DNA of 60,708 bases from Actinomycetota bacterium (GCA_005885405.1 VAYN01000013.1:181594-242301), one strand, 5' to 3'. Numbered from the stretch's first letter, positions 33,347-42,237 are shown. Notes: generated from the sequence alone by a model not told the origin. Program-made: numbers and translations.

Positions 33347-34404
33347 TCAGCTCCTTTTCGCGTAGAGGGGCTTGGAAGCTATCCGGGCGCGGCGTCGCTT
33401 GCCGCGCACGTCGATTTCGATCTCGGTCCCGGGCTCGGCCAGCTCCGCGCTGACATAGGCCATCCCGGCGCCGAGCTCGAGCGAGGGGGCGAAGGTGCCA
33501 CTGGTGACGGCGCCGACCTGCTCGTCGCCGCGGAGGACAGGGTTGCCTTCGCGCGGGATCCCTTTGTCCTCGATCGTGAAGGCGACGAGCGTCTCGGCGG
33601 TGCCCTCGGCGCGGGCGCGGGCGATCGTCTCGGAGCCGATAAAGCCAGTCGCCTCGTTGCAGCACCAGCCGAGGCCGGCTTCTATCGGATTGCGCTCAGG
33701 CGTCAGCTCGTTGCCGTGCAGCGGGAAGCAGACCTCCAGCCGCAGGGTGTCGCGGGCGCCAAGGCCACAGGGGACGACGCCGGCGTCGAGCAGCTCGGCC
33801 CAGATCGGGGAGGCGACCTCGGGGTCGATCAGCAGCTCGACTCCGTCCTCGCCGGTGTAGCCGGTGCCGCAGGCGAGGGCCGGGCGACGGCCGACGCGGA
33901 CGTGGGAGACGTGGAAGCGCGGCGGCAGCTCGATCCCCAACGCCGAGGTCAACACTGCCCGCGCGTGCGGCCCCTGGACGGCGAGCATCGCGTAGCGGTC
34001 GGCGACGTCGCGGACGATGACGTCGAACTCGCGGCTCTGGCGCCCGAGCCAGGCGAGGTCGGTCCCGTGGTTGGCGGCGTTGGTGACGATCAGGAAGCGA
34101 TCGGCGCCGAGCCGGTAGACGAAGAGGTCGTCCAGCACGCCGCCGTCCTCCTGGCAGAGACACGAGTACTGGGCGCCGCCGATCTCGATCTTGGCGACAT
34201 CGTTGGATGCCCCTCGACCTCGACCTCGCCCATGTGGGAGACGTCGAACATCCCGACGTGCCTGCGCACCGCCGAGTGCTCCTCCCGGATCCCCTCGTAC
34301 TGCACCGGCATCTCCCAGCCGGCGAAGGGCACGAGCTTCGCGCCCAGCTCGACGTGCCGCTCGTAGAGAGGGGTGCGTCGGGTGGCGGTGGCCGCGTCGC
34401 TCAC
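33347..34404 (-). pseudogene. gcvT: glycine cleavage T protein, frameshifted by an internal deletion
   Basis: Aminomethyltransferase of the glycine cleavage system. The N-terminal part ([21 protein letters not shown]... to [14 protein letters not shown], residue 65, ending at 34210) and the rest ([33 protein letters not shown] ... SKPLYAKRS) are both normal GcvT, but they lie in different frames. The ~13 residues that normally join EG to SND are missing, so about 35-40 bp has been lost near 34207. The remainder shows no other decay. GTG start lies 6 nt after a -10 TAGATT. Either an assembly error or a recent mutation; the other gcv genes are intact. Confidence 0.9.
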
Positions 34405-34410
34405 ACGGCC

Positions 34411-34416
34411 AATCTA
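34411..34416 (-). promoter_or_regulatory. gcvT -10 element (leaderless)
   Basis: TAGATT on the minus strand ends 6 nt before the gcvT GTG, within the 27-bp gap after ftsZ. This implies the gcv operon has its own leaderless promoter. No glycine riboswitch could fit in the gap. Confidence 0.5.
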
Positions 34417-34431
34417 TTGAAGAGGTCGCTT

Positions 34432-35501
34432 CTACTCTTTAAGGAACCCAGGCACGTCGATGTCGTCCTCGGACACGCGGAGTTTCCTGATCTCCGTGTC
34501 CTCGGCCGATACCCGCGGCCGGCTCTCGTAGCGCCGCCGCACCCGCTGCGGCGAGCGGGCGAGAAGCTCGAAGCCCTCGAAGCCGGTGGCGATGACCGTG
34601 ACCCGGACCTCGTCTTTCATCGACTGGTCTACGACGGAGCCGAAGATGATGTTGGCGTTGTCGTCGGCCTCGGCCTGGACGAGCTGCGCACCTCGAACAG
34701 GCCGAGGTCGTTGCCGCCGGTGATGTTCAGCAGGATGCCGGTAGCGCCCTCGACCGACTGCTCGAGCAGCGGGCTCGAGATCGCGTTCTTCGCGGCCTCG
34801 GTCGCGCGGCTCTCGCCGCTCGCGGAGCCGATGCCCATCAGCGCCGAGCCGGCGTCGTGCATGATCGTGCGCACGTCGGCGAAGTCGAGGTTGATCAGGC
34901 CGGGGATCGTGATCAGGTCGGTGATGCCCTGGACGCCCTGGCGGAGGATGTCGTCAGCCTGGCGGAAGGCCTCGAGGACGCTGGTGCGGCGCTCGACGGC
35001 CTGCAGCAGCTTCTCGTTCGGGACGATGATCAGAGTGTCGACTTTGTTGCGCAGTTTCTCGATGCCCTCGAGCGCCTGCTGCATCCGTCGTTTGCCCTCG
35101 AACTCGAACGGTTTGGTCACCGCACCGACGGTGAGGGCGCCGATCTCCTCCTTGGCGATCTCGGCGATGACGGGGGCCGAACCGGTGCCGGTGCCGCCGC
35201 CCTCGCCGGCGGTTACGAAGACCATGTCGGCGCCCTTCAGCGCCTCCTTGATCTCGTCGCGGCTCTCGGCCGCCGCGCCGGCGCCGACCTCGGGGTTGCC
35301 CCCGGCGCCGAGGCCGCGGGTCAGCTCCTGCCCGATCGAAAGCTTGATGTCGGCGTCGCAGGCCTGCAGCGCTTGCGCGTCCGTGTTGACGGCGACGAAC
35401 TCGACGCCGCGAATTCCAGCGTCGATCATCCGGCTGACGGCATTGGTGCCGCCGCCGCCCGCGCCGACGACCTTGATTACCGCGAGGTAAGTGGATTCCA
35501 T
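34432..35501 (-). pseudogene. ftsZ: cell division protein FtsZ, frameshifted by a ~10-bp deletion
   Basis: Tubulin homologue that forms the Z-ring. Residues 1-270 are intact ([12 protein letters not shown] 11-22, tubulin motif [11 protein letters not shown] 101-111, [13 protein letters not shown]). After GLFE the frame shifts near 34690; the expected continuation ([27 protein letters not shown], and the C-terminal peptide DIDVPGFLKE) is in another frame. Compared with the conserved EVNEAAQLV, only the NEA region is missing, so about 10 bp was lost. The H10/C-terminal subdomain cannot be made as given. FtsZ is essential in nearly all bacteria, so an error in the sequence is the leading explanation. 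ATG start. Confidence 0.92.
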
Positions 35502-35584
35502 TTTGAGTTGAGCCCTTGTTCCGTCCGAGCCTTTAGCAACACTCTAGGGTTCCAGCCGTTGCCTCAAGCGCGGAAATTGCGCTC

Positions 35585-35613
35585 AACGTAGGGGATTCCG
35601 TCCCCTCTGTCAA
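35585..35613 (-). promoter_or_regulatory. ftsZ promoter with palindromic spacer
   Basis: Minus strand: -35 TTGACA (35608-35613), 17-bp spacer, -10 TACGTT (35585-35590). The spacer contains GGGGA...TCCCC, an inverted repeat that could be an operator. It lies ~85 bp before the ftsZ ATG, so ftsZ can be transcribed apart from the upstream dcw genes. The 238-bp ftsQ-ftsZ gap (35502-35739) otherwise shows a CAACC/GGTTG pair near 35647 and no gene. Confidence 0.65.
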
Positions 35614-35739
35614 ACGCCCGGCAACCTTCATGCAGCATCGATATCTCAACCATTACTTGAGGGTTGACCTACTCTCACCCTCAGGTCGAGACTTTTCGAC
35701 GCCGCATGGCAAAGCCCTTTCGCGGGCCTCGGAGAAGGT

Positions 35740-36282
35740 TCAGGGTGGCGGCGGAAGTTCGTATTCTTCGCCGTCGTAAGAGGGTCGGGCTGGTGAGGCC
35801 AGGTCTACATAATTGAGCGCGGTAACAGAGGGGTCGGCGAGGATCGCCGCCGCCGCCCGCCACTTTCGCTGCGCTTGCGAGGCGTCGCCGAAGCGCAGTT
35901 CGATCCCCGTGGTGAGCTCGACGTCCACCCCGCTCTCGCCGTAGTAGCTGCCGGACACGTAGGACTCCAGCTGGTCCGGGACGGCGGCGAGGACCTGTAC
36001 CTGTTCGAGCGCCGGGCCGCGGACGCGGCCGCCTTTCGGCACCTCGTCCAGGGACAGCTGCGGGAGCGGGCGCTCCTCCGGTAGCGGCAGCCAGCGGACG
36101 ACGGCGCCGCCGCTGGATACACCCACCGCTTCGTCCCCTTCGCCGATCGTCGCGACCAGCTGCGGGACGGAGACGTGGGGGTCGGCCGAGTCGGTGCGGA
36201 TGACGAACCAGTAGATGCCCACCGCCACCACCAGCACGGCAGCGAGGAGGGTCAGGATCCGATTCCGGCTCAAAGCTCCCAC
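35740..36282 (-). CDS. ftsQ: FtsQ-like division protein lacking a POTRA domain
   Basis: Divisome protein of the FtsQ/DivIB family. It has one membrane helix (ILTLLAAVLVVAVGIYWFVI, about 10-29), then directly the FtsQ beta-domain: GEGDEAVGVSSGGAVVRW, YGESGVDVELTTGIELRFG and QRKWRAAAAIL...LNYVDLASPARPS. The ~65-residue POTRA domain expected between helix and beta-domain is absent; at 180 residues it is shorter than the usual 230-280. Given the nearby broken genes, an in-frame deletion is possible. The start is uncertain: GTG at 36280-36282, or TTG overlapping the murB stop. It sits between murB and ftsZ as in other dcw clusters. Confidence 0.8.
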   Translation of the reverse strand: MGALSRNRILTLLAAVLVVAVGIYWFVIRTDSADPHVSVPQLVATIGEGDEAVGVSSGGAVVRWLPLPEERPLPQLSLDEVPKGGRVRGPALEQVQVLAAVPDQLESYVSGSYYGESGVDVELTTGIELRFGDASQAQRKWRAAAAILADPSVTALNYVDLASPARPSYDGEEYELPPPP

Positions 36283-37184
36283 CCATCTGGCCAACTGACC
36301 TTGCCGAGAATCTGCACCTCCGGCTCGAGCTCGACCCCAAAGCGCTCGTGCACGCGGCGCCGCCCCTCGGCCATCAGCTCGAGGACGTCGGCGGTGGTGG
36401 CACCGCGGTAGTTCTCGACGAAGTTGGCGTGCTTCTCGGAGAAGCGGGCACCGCCGTGGCGAAGACCGCGGCAGCCGGCGGCCTCGAGCAGCTGCCCCGC
36501 CGAGCGCCCCTCCGCCCGCTCGTCCTCGGGGTTCTTGAAGGTCGAGCCGAAGGTCTTGATTCCCGAGGGCTGCGCCTCGCGCCGGCGGTCGCGCATGCTC
36601 GCCAGCGTCGCCTTGATCTCGCCCGGATCGGCGGGCTCGAGGCCGAAGGAGGCGCGGGCGACGACCTCCCCCTCGCGCAGGTTCGAGTGGCGGTAGGTGA
36701 AGCCGAGCTGGTCGGGAGTGCGACGCTCGCTGCCGGCGGCGGTGCAGACCTCGACCCACTCGAGCACCCGGGCCAGCTGACCGCCGTAGGCGTTGGCGTT
36801 CATCCGCACCGCCCCGCCTGCGGTACCGGGGATGTTGACCCCGAACTCAAGCCCCGAGAGGCCCCAGTTGGCCGATTTGGCCGCGGCGGAGGGGAAGCGA
36901 TAGCCGCCGCCGCAGATGACCCGGTCTCCCTCTCGCTCGATTCCGGCGAGGTCGCCGTCCAACTTCAGCGCCAGCCCGTGGAAGCCGTCGTCGGCGACCA
37001 GGAGGTTCGAGCCGGAGCCGATGACGCCGACCGGCAGCCCCTCTTCGTCCGCCCAGCGGAGGGCGGCGATCAGGTGCTCCTCGTTGTCGGGGCGAGCGAA
37101 CCAATCGGCGGCGCCGCCGGTGCGGACGGTGGTCAACCGCGCCAGCGGGAAGTCCCGCTTGAGCCCCTCGGGCGGCGCGCTCAC
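36270..37184 (-). CDS. murB: UDP-N-acetylmuramate dehydrogenase
   Basis: FAD enzyme reducing UDP-GlcNAc-enolpyruvate to UDP-MurNAc. The GTG start overlaps the murC stop (GTGA); 304 residues. Motifs: TTVRTGGAADWF, GSGSNLLVADDGFHG (FAD binding), SGLEFGVNIPGTAGGAVRMNANAYG, and SGIKTFGSTFKNPED with the catalytic Ser, then HANFVEN. It lacks the extra loop of the E. coli type, so is MurB type II. It ends overlapping the ftsQ start region by 13 bp. Confidence 0.94.
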   Translation of the reverse strand: MSAPPEGLKRDFPLARLTTVRTGGAADWFARPDNEEHLIAALRWADEEGLPVGVIGSGSNLLVADDGFHGLALKLDGDLAGIEREGDRVICGGGYRFPSAAAKSANWGLSGLEFGVNIPGTAGGAVRMNANAYGGQLARVLEWVEVCTAAGSERRTPDQLGFTYRHSNLREGEVVARASFGLEPADPGEIKATLASMRDRRREAQPSGIKTFGSTFKNPEDERAEGRSAGQLLEAAGCRGLRHGGARFSEKHANFVENYRGATTADVLELMAEGRRRVHERFGVELEPEVQILGKVSWPDGWEL

Positions 37185-38515
37185 GTCACTGCCTCCGTCG
37201 CCAGTTGCTCCCCGAGCCTGAAGATGTCGCCGGCGCCAATCGTCACCAGCACCGTCCCCTCGCCGTACGCATGTGGGTTTTCGTCGAGGCGGGAAGCCAG
37301 GGCGCGCTGGGCCAGCTCGGCCGTCGGTAGCCACCAGACCGGCCCGCCCCCCATTCGGGTCGCCGCCGCCTGGGCAACCTGGAGGCCGCTGACGCCGGCG
37401 AGGTCGCCCACCGGCGCCTCGCGGGCCGGGTAGACGTCGAGGACGAAGGCCTCGTCGGCGAGGGCGAGGGCGGCGCCGAACTCGGTGGCAAGAGCCTTCG
37501 TCCGCGAGTAGAGGTGGGGCTGGAAGACGGCGAGGAGGCGCGAGGGCTTCAGCTCGCGCAGGGCCGAAAGAGCTGCCCGCACCTCGGTCGGGTGGTGGGC
37601 GTAGTCGTCATATATAGAGACCGGGCCGCGCGCCCCCTTCAGCTCGAGGCGGCGATGGACGCCGCGGAAGGACGCCAGGGCCGCGGCCGCGGGTCCCATG
37701 TCCAGCCCGGCCAGCCCGATCGCCGCCAGGGCGGCGCGGGCGTTGCGGCGGTTGTGCTCGCCGGGGACCGCCATGTTCAGCTCCTCGGGACCGGGGGAGC
37801 GGCCGTCGAAGCGGGCAACCTCATCCCCGGTCCGGGAGAGCCAGCCCATCTCCTCGTCGGCAGGGATGACGACCCCGCGTGCGGGTCCGGCGAAGGCAGC
37901 GAAGGCCTCGTGCAGCTCGGCGAGCGAGCCCCAGTGCGAGTGGTGGTCCATCTCGACGTTGGTGACGACGGCCACCTCGGGCCGCAGGCGCAGGAAGCTG
38001 GCGTCGCTCTCGTCGGCCTCGGCGACCACCCACTCGCCCTCGCCCCAGCCGGCGTTGGCGGTGCCGCCATCGGGGCCGAGGCCGGGCACCTCGCCGCCGA
38101 CGAAGAAGGCCGGGTCGGCGCCGATCGCGCGCAGCGCCCAGACGGTCATCGCCGTCGTCGTCGTCTTGCCGTGGGTGCCGGCGATCGCGATCAGCCGCTT
38201 CTCGGCGCAGAGCTCGGCGAGCAGCTGCCCGCGGTGGATCGGCTCGATGCCGCGCTCGCGGGCGAGGGCGAGTTCCGGGTTGTCCGCGGATATCGCGGTC
38301 GAGACCACCACCTCGGCGCCCTCGGGGAGGTTGGCGGCATCGTGGCCGACGGCAGGGTCGAGCCCCGCCTCCCGCAGCCGCCCCATATAAGAGGACTCGC
38401 TGCGATCGCTGCCGGTGACGGTGGCGCCGAGCCGCGCGCAGACGAGGGCGAGACCGCTCATCCCGGCGCCGCCGATGCCGATGAAGTGCAGCCGCCGACC
38501 GCTCCAGTCGGTCAC
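37181..38515 (-). CDS. murC: UDP-N-acetylmuramate-L-alanine ligase
   Basis: Adds the first amino acid of the peptidoglycan stem. Start at the GTG 38513-38515 (MTDWSGRRLHFIGIGGAGMSG), overlapping the murG stop. The 444 residues include the UDP-binding GIGGAGMSGLA, ATP-binding GTHGKTTTTAM, EADESDASFL, NVEMDHHSHWG and YDDYAHHPTEVRA. All Mur ligase motifs are present. Confidence 0.96.
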   Translation of the reverse strand: MTDWSGRRLHFIGIGGAGMSGLALVCARLGATVTGSDRSESSYMGRLREAGLDPAVGHDAANLPEGAEVVVSTAISADNPELALARERGIEPIHRGQLLAELCAEKRLIAIAGTHGKTTTTAMTVWALRAIGADPAFFVGGEVPGLGPDGGTANAGWGEGEWVVAEADESDASFLRLRPEVAVVTNVEMDHHSHWGSLAELHEAFAAFAGPARGVVIPADEEMGWLSRTGDEVARFDGRSPGPEELNMAVPGEHNRRNARAALAAIGLAGLDMGPAAAALASFRGVHRRLELKGARGPVSIYDDYAHHPTEVRAALSALRELKPSRLLAVFQPHLYSRTKALATEFGAALALADEAFVLDVYPAREAPVGDLAGVSGLQVAQAAATRMGGGPVWWLPTAELAQRALASRLDENPHAYGEGTVLVTIGAGDIFRLGEQLATEAVT

Positions 38516-39597
38516 GCCGCTGCCTCCAGGACCTCGTCGGCGATCCGGCGCGCGGCATCGGGCTTCGCCAGCTTGCGGGCGGCCGCCGCCATCGTCTCGA
38601 GCCGGGCGTCGTCGGCGAGCACGGCCACGACCTCGTCCCGCAGCCGCTGCGCCTCCAGGTCCGAGTCCGCGATCACGCTCGCGGCCCCGCCCTGGCGCAT
38701 CCACTCGGCGTTGGCGGTCTGGTGGTCAGCGGTCGCGTAGGGAAAGGGAACGAGGATCGCCGGGCGGCCGGCGGCGACCACCTCGAAGATCGAGCCGCCC
38801 GAGCGACCGAGGACGAGGTCGGCGGCGGCAAGGGCATCGCCCAGGTTCGGCTCGTACTCCAGCAGCGTGTAGCGGTCGTGATGGGGCGCAACCGCGAGCC
38901 GCGCCTCGATCTCGGCGAAGTCGCGCTTGCCAGCGATGTGGAGGACGTGGAAGTCGCGGGCTCCCTCCCCAAAGGCCTCGATCGCGGCGAAGTTGATCGA
39001 GCGGGCGCCCTGGCTACCGCCGACGACGAGCAGGCAGCGGGCGTCCTCGGCGATGCCGAAGCGCTGGCGCGCCTGCGCCCGGTCGCTTTCGAGGACGGCT
39101 TTGGGAACCGGACGCCCCGTCACCAGGTAGCGGGTCCCCTCCCTGCCCTCGATCGGGAATGCGAGGCAGACGCGCCGCGCCCGCCCGGCCAACAGCCGGT
39201 TAGCGAGGCCGAGGTGACTGTCGGCCTCGGTCAGGACCAGCGGGGTCCCCGTCAGCGTCGCCGCCATGCCCGCGGGCCCGGCGACGAAGCCGCCGCCGCC
39301 GACGACCACGTCGGCGCCCCTCGCTCGCAGCACCTTTCGCGCCGCACCCACGGCAGCCAGCGCCTCGACTCCCGCCCGTGCTGCCTTCAGTGGGTTGCGG
39401 CGGTCGATCCCGCGCACCTTCACGAGGTCGATCTCATAGCCGGCGGCCGGCACCAGCTCGGCCTCCATCCGTCCCCGCGCGCCCAGGAAGCTGACCTCGG
39501 CGCCGCTAGCCCGAAGCTCGTCGGCGACCGCCATGGCGGGCACGACGTGCCCCGCGGTTCCCCCCGCCGCCACCACCACTCTTGGCTTTCCTGGCAC
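38512..39597 (-). CDS. murG: MurG N-acetylglucosaminyltransferase
   Basis: Makes lipid II from lipid I at the inner membrane face. GTG at 39595-39597 (MPGKPRVVVAAGGTAGHVVPAMAVA) is chosen because the GT-B fold begins right there and AAAGGAG lies upstream; an ATG at 39639 is possible. The 361 residues contain GGTAGHVVPA, the VLTEADSHLGLANRLLA acceptor segment, GGSQGARSIN and GRSGGSIFEVVAAGRPAILVP for UDP-GlcNAc. Overlaps ftsW's tail by 92 bp. Confidence 0.94.
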   Translation of the reverse strand: MPGKPRVVVAAGGTAGHVVPAMAVADELRASGAEVSFLGARGRMEAELVPAAGYEIDLVKVRGIDRRNPLKAARAGVEALAAVGAARKVLRARGADVVVGGGGFVAGPAGMAATLTGTPLVLTEADSHLGLANRLLAGRARRVCLAFPIEGREGTRYLVTGRPVPKAVLESDRAQARQRFGIAEDARCLLVVGGSQGARSINFAAIEAFGEGARDFHVLHIAGKRDFAEIEARLAVAPHHDRYTLLEYEPNLGDALAAADLVLGRSGGSIFEVVAAGRPAILVPFPYATADHQTANAEWMRQGGAASVIADSDLEAQRLRDEVVAVLADDARLETMAAAARKLAKPDAARRIADEVLEAAA

Positions 39598-40834
39598 CGT
39601 TTGCTCTGCTCCTTTCGCGCGCGGGCGAGCGCCCGCCATCGATGGCGCGCAGTTTGCCAGCGCCGGTGGGCGTTGCCCTGCGCGCCGAGGCGGCAGCGCC
39701 GCCGCGGGCGACGTTGAGGATCAGGCCGACGGCGAAGAGGCTCGCCATCAGGCTGCTGTTGCCGTAGGAGACGAAGGGCAGCGGCACGCCGGTCAGCGGC
39801 GCCATCCCCATCACCGCGAAGAGGTTGATGATCGCCTGCACCAGGACCAGCGAGGTGAGGCCGGTGACCAGCAGCTTGCTGTAGACGTCCTTCGCCTTCT
39901 GCGCGGTTTTCAGCCCGGCGTAGCCGAACATCGCGAAGAGCCCGACGACGCCGGCGATCCCGACCAGCCCCAGCTCCTCGCCGATCACCGCGGTGATCAT
40001 GTCGGTGTGGGCCTCGGGCAGGTAGAAGGCCTTCTGGACGCCGTTGCCGAGGCCCTCGCCGAAGATGCCGCCGCTGCCGAGGGCGATTTTCGCCTGCGCC
40101 GCCTGGAAACCGGCCCCGGCGGCGTCGGCGCTCGGGTTGAGGAAGGAGGTGAGGCGGGCCATCCGGTAGGGCTCGACGACCGCCATCAGCAGCGCCAGGA
40201 CCCCGATCACGAGGCCGATTTTGCCGAGGTCGGCGGGGCGCACACCGGCGGCGACCAGGGTAGCGCCGACCGAAAAGGCGATCACCATCGTCGTCCCCAT
40301 GTCCGGCTGCAGCATGATCAGCAAGCTGGAGGCGCCGACGACGAGGAGGAAGGGCATCAACCCTTCCAGCGAGCGAACTCGCTTTGGTTTTTGCGCCAGG
40401 AGGTCGGCGCCGTAGAGGATCAACGCCACCTTCGCCAGCTCCGAGGGCTGGATCTGGAGGAAGCCGCCGCCGAGCCAGCGCGTCGCCCCATTTACTTCGG
40501 TGCCGACAGCGAGCACGGCGAGGAGGAGGAAGATCGAGCCGGCAAGGAGGATCGGCGTCAGCTGTCGCACCACGCGCAACCCGTGCTTGGAGGCGAGGAC
40601 CATGATCACCAGGCCGACCGCACCGAAGAGCAGCGTCCGCTTCAGGTAGAAGGCGCTGTCGGAGAGGCCGCCGTCCTGGAGGATCCGGGTCGTCGAGCTG
40701 GCGGAGAAGACCATCACCGCCCCAAGCGCGAGCAGGCAGAGCGTCGCGGTCAGCAGCATGTTGTACTCGGGCGGCAGCGGCCGGCTGCGCTTCTTCGGGC
40801 TCTTGCGCCGTCTCTTTGCCACTTTCGCGCTCAT
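39506..40834 (-). CDS. ftsW: FtsW/SEDS peptidoglycan polymerase
   Basis: SEDS glycosyltransferase of the septum. ATG at 40832-40834 (MSAKVAKRRRKSPKK) overlaps the murD stop (ATGA). The 442 residues have ten predicted helices, WLGGGFLQIQPSELAKVALI, MLQPDMGTT, GEGLGNGVQKAFYLPEAHTD, IGEELGLVG and PLPFVSYGNSSLM. The N-terminus is strongly basic. The last ~60 residues are a low-complexity Gly/Arg/Ala tail that runs 92 bp into murG in another frame, unusual for the family. Confidence 0.92.
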   Translation of the reverse strand: MSAKVAKRRRKSPKKRSRPLPPEYNMLLTATLCLLALGAVMVFSASSTTRILQDGGLSDSAFYLKRTLLFGAVGLVIMVLASKHGLRVVRQLTPILLAGSIFLLLAVLAVGTEVNGATRWLGGGFLQIQPSELAKVALILYGADLLAQKPKRVRSLEGLMPFLLVVGASSLLIMLQPDMGTTMVIAFSVGATLVAAGVRPADLGKIGLVIGVLALLMAVVEPYRMARLTSFLNPSADAAGAGFQAAQAKIALGSGGIFGEGLGNGVQKAFYLPEAHTDMITAVIGEELGLVGIAGVVGLFAMFGYAGLKTAQKAKDVYSKLLVTGLTSLVLVQAIINLFAVMGMAPLTGVPLPFVSYGNSSLMASLFAVGLILNVARGGAAASARRATPTGAGKLRAIDGGRSPARERSRANGARKAKSGGGGGGNRGARRARHGGRRRASG

Positions 40835-42201
40835 CGCGCCAGCTCCCCGACGACCTCGCGGAAGCGGTCGCCGCGCGCTTCGAAATTCTTGAAGGCGTCG
40901 AAGCTGGCGCAGGCGGGCGAGAGGAGGACAACCTCGCCCGGCGCCGCTGCCTTGGCGGCGCGGCGGACCGCGTCCTCGAGGTCGGCGCAACGGTGCAGCT
41001 CGACTCCGGCTGCGACGACCGACGCCAACTCGCGGGCCATGCGCTCGGTCGTTGCTCCGATCAGGTAGCAGGCGCGGGCGCGCTCGACCAGAGGCTCGAT
41101 CAGCGGGTCGAAGGAGCTGTCCTTCTCGCTGCCGCCAAGGATCGCGTGGACGCCGCTCTCGAAAGCTCGGATCCCGACTGCAGCAGAGGAGACGTTGGTC
41201 GCCTTCGAGTCGTTGACGAAGCGGACGCCGTCGATCTCCGCCACCGGCTCGAGCCGGTGCGGGAGGCCGGCGAAGCTGCGCAGGCCCTCGCGGACGGCGT
41301 CGCGGTTGATCCCCATCGCCAGCGCCGCCGCGGCGGCGGCCATCGCGTTGGACACGTTGTGCTCGCCGAAGAGGCCGAGCTCGGAGGCCGGGAGCAGCGG
41401 CTCGCCGTCGTAGAAGATCGTCCCCTCGGCGAGCGCGACCTCGCACTCGGGTGAGGCGCCGACGCAGAAGGCGATACGGCGGGCGCAGCCGCCGAGATCG
41501 GTTCCGGCGACGGCGGGGTCATCGGCGTTGTAGATGGCGACGTCATCGTTTCCTTGGTTGGCGAAGATCCGCAGCTTCGCCGCCAGGTAGTGCGTGAGGT
41601 CGCCGTGGCGGTCGAGGTGGTCCGGGGCGAGGTTGAGGAAGACCGCGCACTCCGGAGCGAAGGCGACCGTGTCTTCGAGCTGGAAGCTCGAGCACTCGCA
41701 GACGACCGTCACCTCGGGGTCGACCTCGTCGAGCAGACCGGCGAGGGCAGTACCGACGTTCCCCGCGAGCGTGACTGGTTCGCCGGCGCTGCGGTAGAGG
41801 TGGCCGAGCAGCTCCACGGTCGTCGTCTTGCCGTTGGTTCCAGTGACGCCGATGAAGCGGTTCGGCAGCGCCCGCCAAGCGAGCTCCATCTCCCCCACCA
41901 CCTCAATCTCCCGCTCCAGCGCCGCCGCGATCACCGCCGCCTCCCGGGGTACACCCGGGCTCTTAACGACGGTATGCGTCCCCTCGAGCTGCGCCAGTCC
42001 ATCCGTATCCAGGAAGACTTCGACGCCCGCCCCCTTCAGCCCTGCTGCCCCCTCGGGATGCCCGGAATCGACCGCGCGCACCTGGTACCCACGCCGCGCC
42101 AGCATCCGCGCCGCCGCCTGGCCCGAACGGGCGAGGCCGACGACGAGAAACGGCCCTCTCGGCAGCGGGGGGCGAACTTCCTTGCGGGGTGGCGCAGCCA
42201 T
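40831..42201 (-). CDS. murD: UDP-N-acetylmuramoylalanine-D-glutamate ligase
   Basis: Adds D-Glu to the stem peptide. The 456 residues have VVGLARSGQAAARML, GVTGTNGKTTTVEL (P-loop), CECSSFQLE, NLAPDHLDRHG, FVNDSKATNVSS and LSPACASFDAFKNFEARGD. Starts ATG at 42199-42201, 36 bp after the alpha/beta-hydrolase stop. Confidence 0.96.
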   Translation of the reverse strand: MAAPPRKEVRPPLPRGPFLVVGLARSGQAAARMLARRGYQVRAVDSGHPEGAAGLKGAGVEVFLDTDGLAQLEGTHTVVKSPGVPREAAVIAAALEREIEVVGEMELAWRALPNRFIGVTGTNGKTTTVELLGHLYRSAGEPVTLAGNVGTALAGLLDEVDPEVTVVCECSSFQLEDTVAFAPECAVFLNLAPDHLDRHGDLTHYLAAKLRIFANQGNDDVAIYNADDPAVAGTDLGGCARRIAFCVGASPECEVALAEGTIFYDGEPLLPASELGLFGEHNVSNAMAAAAAALAMGINRDAVREGLRSFAGLPHRLEPVAEIDGVRFVNDSKATNVSSAAVGIRAFESGVHAILGGSEKDSSFDPLIEPLVERARACYLIGATTERMARELASVVAAGVELHRCADLEDAVRRAAKAAAPGEVVLLSPACASFDAFKNFEARGDRFREVVGELAR

Positions 42202-42237
42202 TCTTCGGAAGCTTCGCGATCGAGTCGGGCGGACCTG

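Noticed and set aside
34405-34431. Glycine riboswitch before gcvT
   Set aside because: Only 27 bp separate ftsZ and gcvT, and a leaderless -10 lies there; there is no room for the aptamer.
34195-34720. Programmed ribosomal frameshifting in gcvT and ftsZ
   Set aside because: In both cases conserved residues are missing as well as the frame shifting, and no slippery heptamer was seen, so deletion explains them better.
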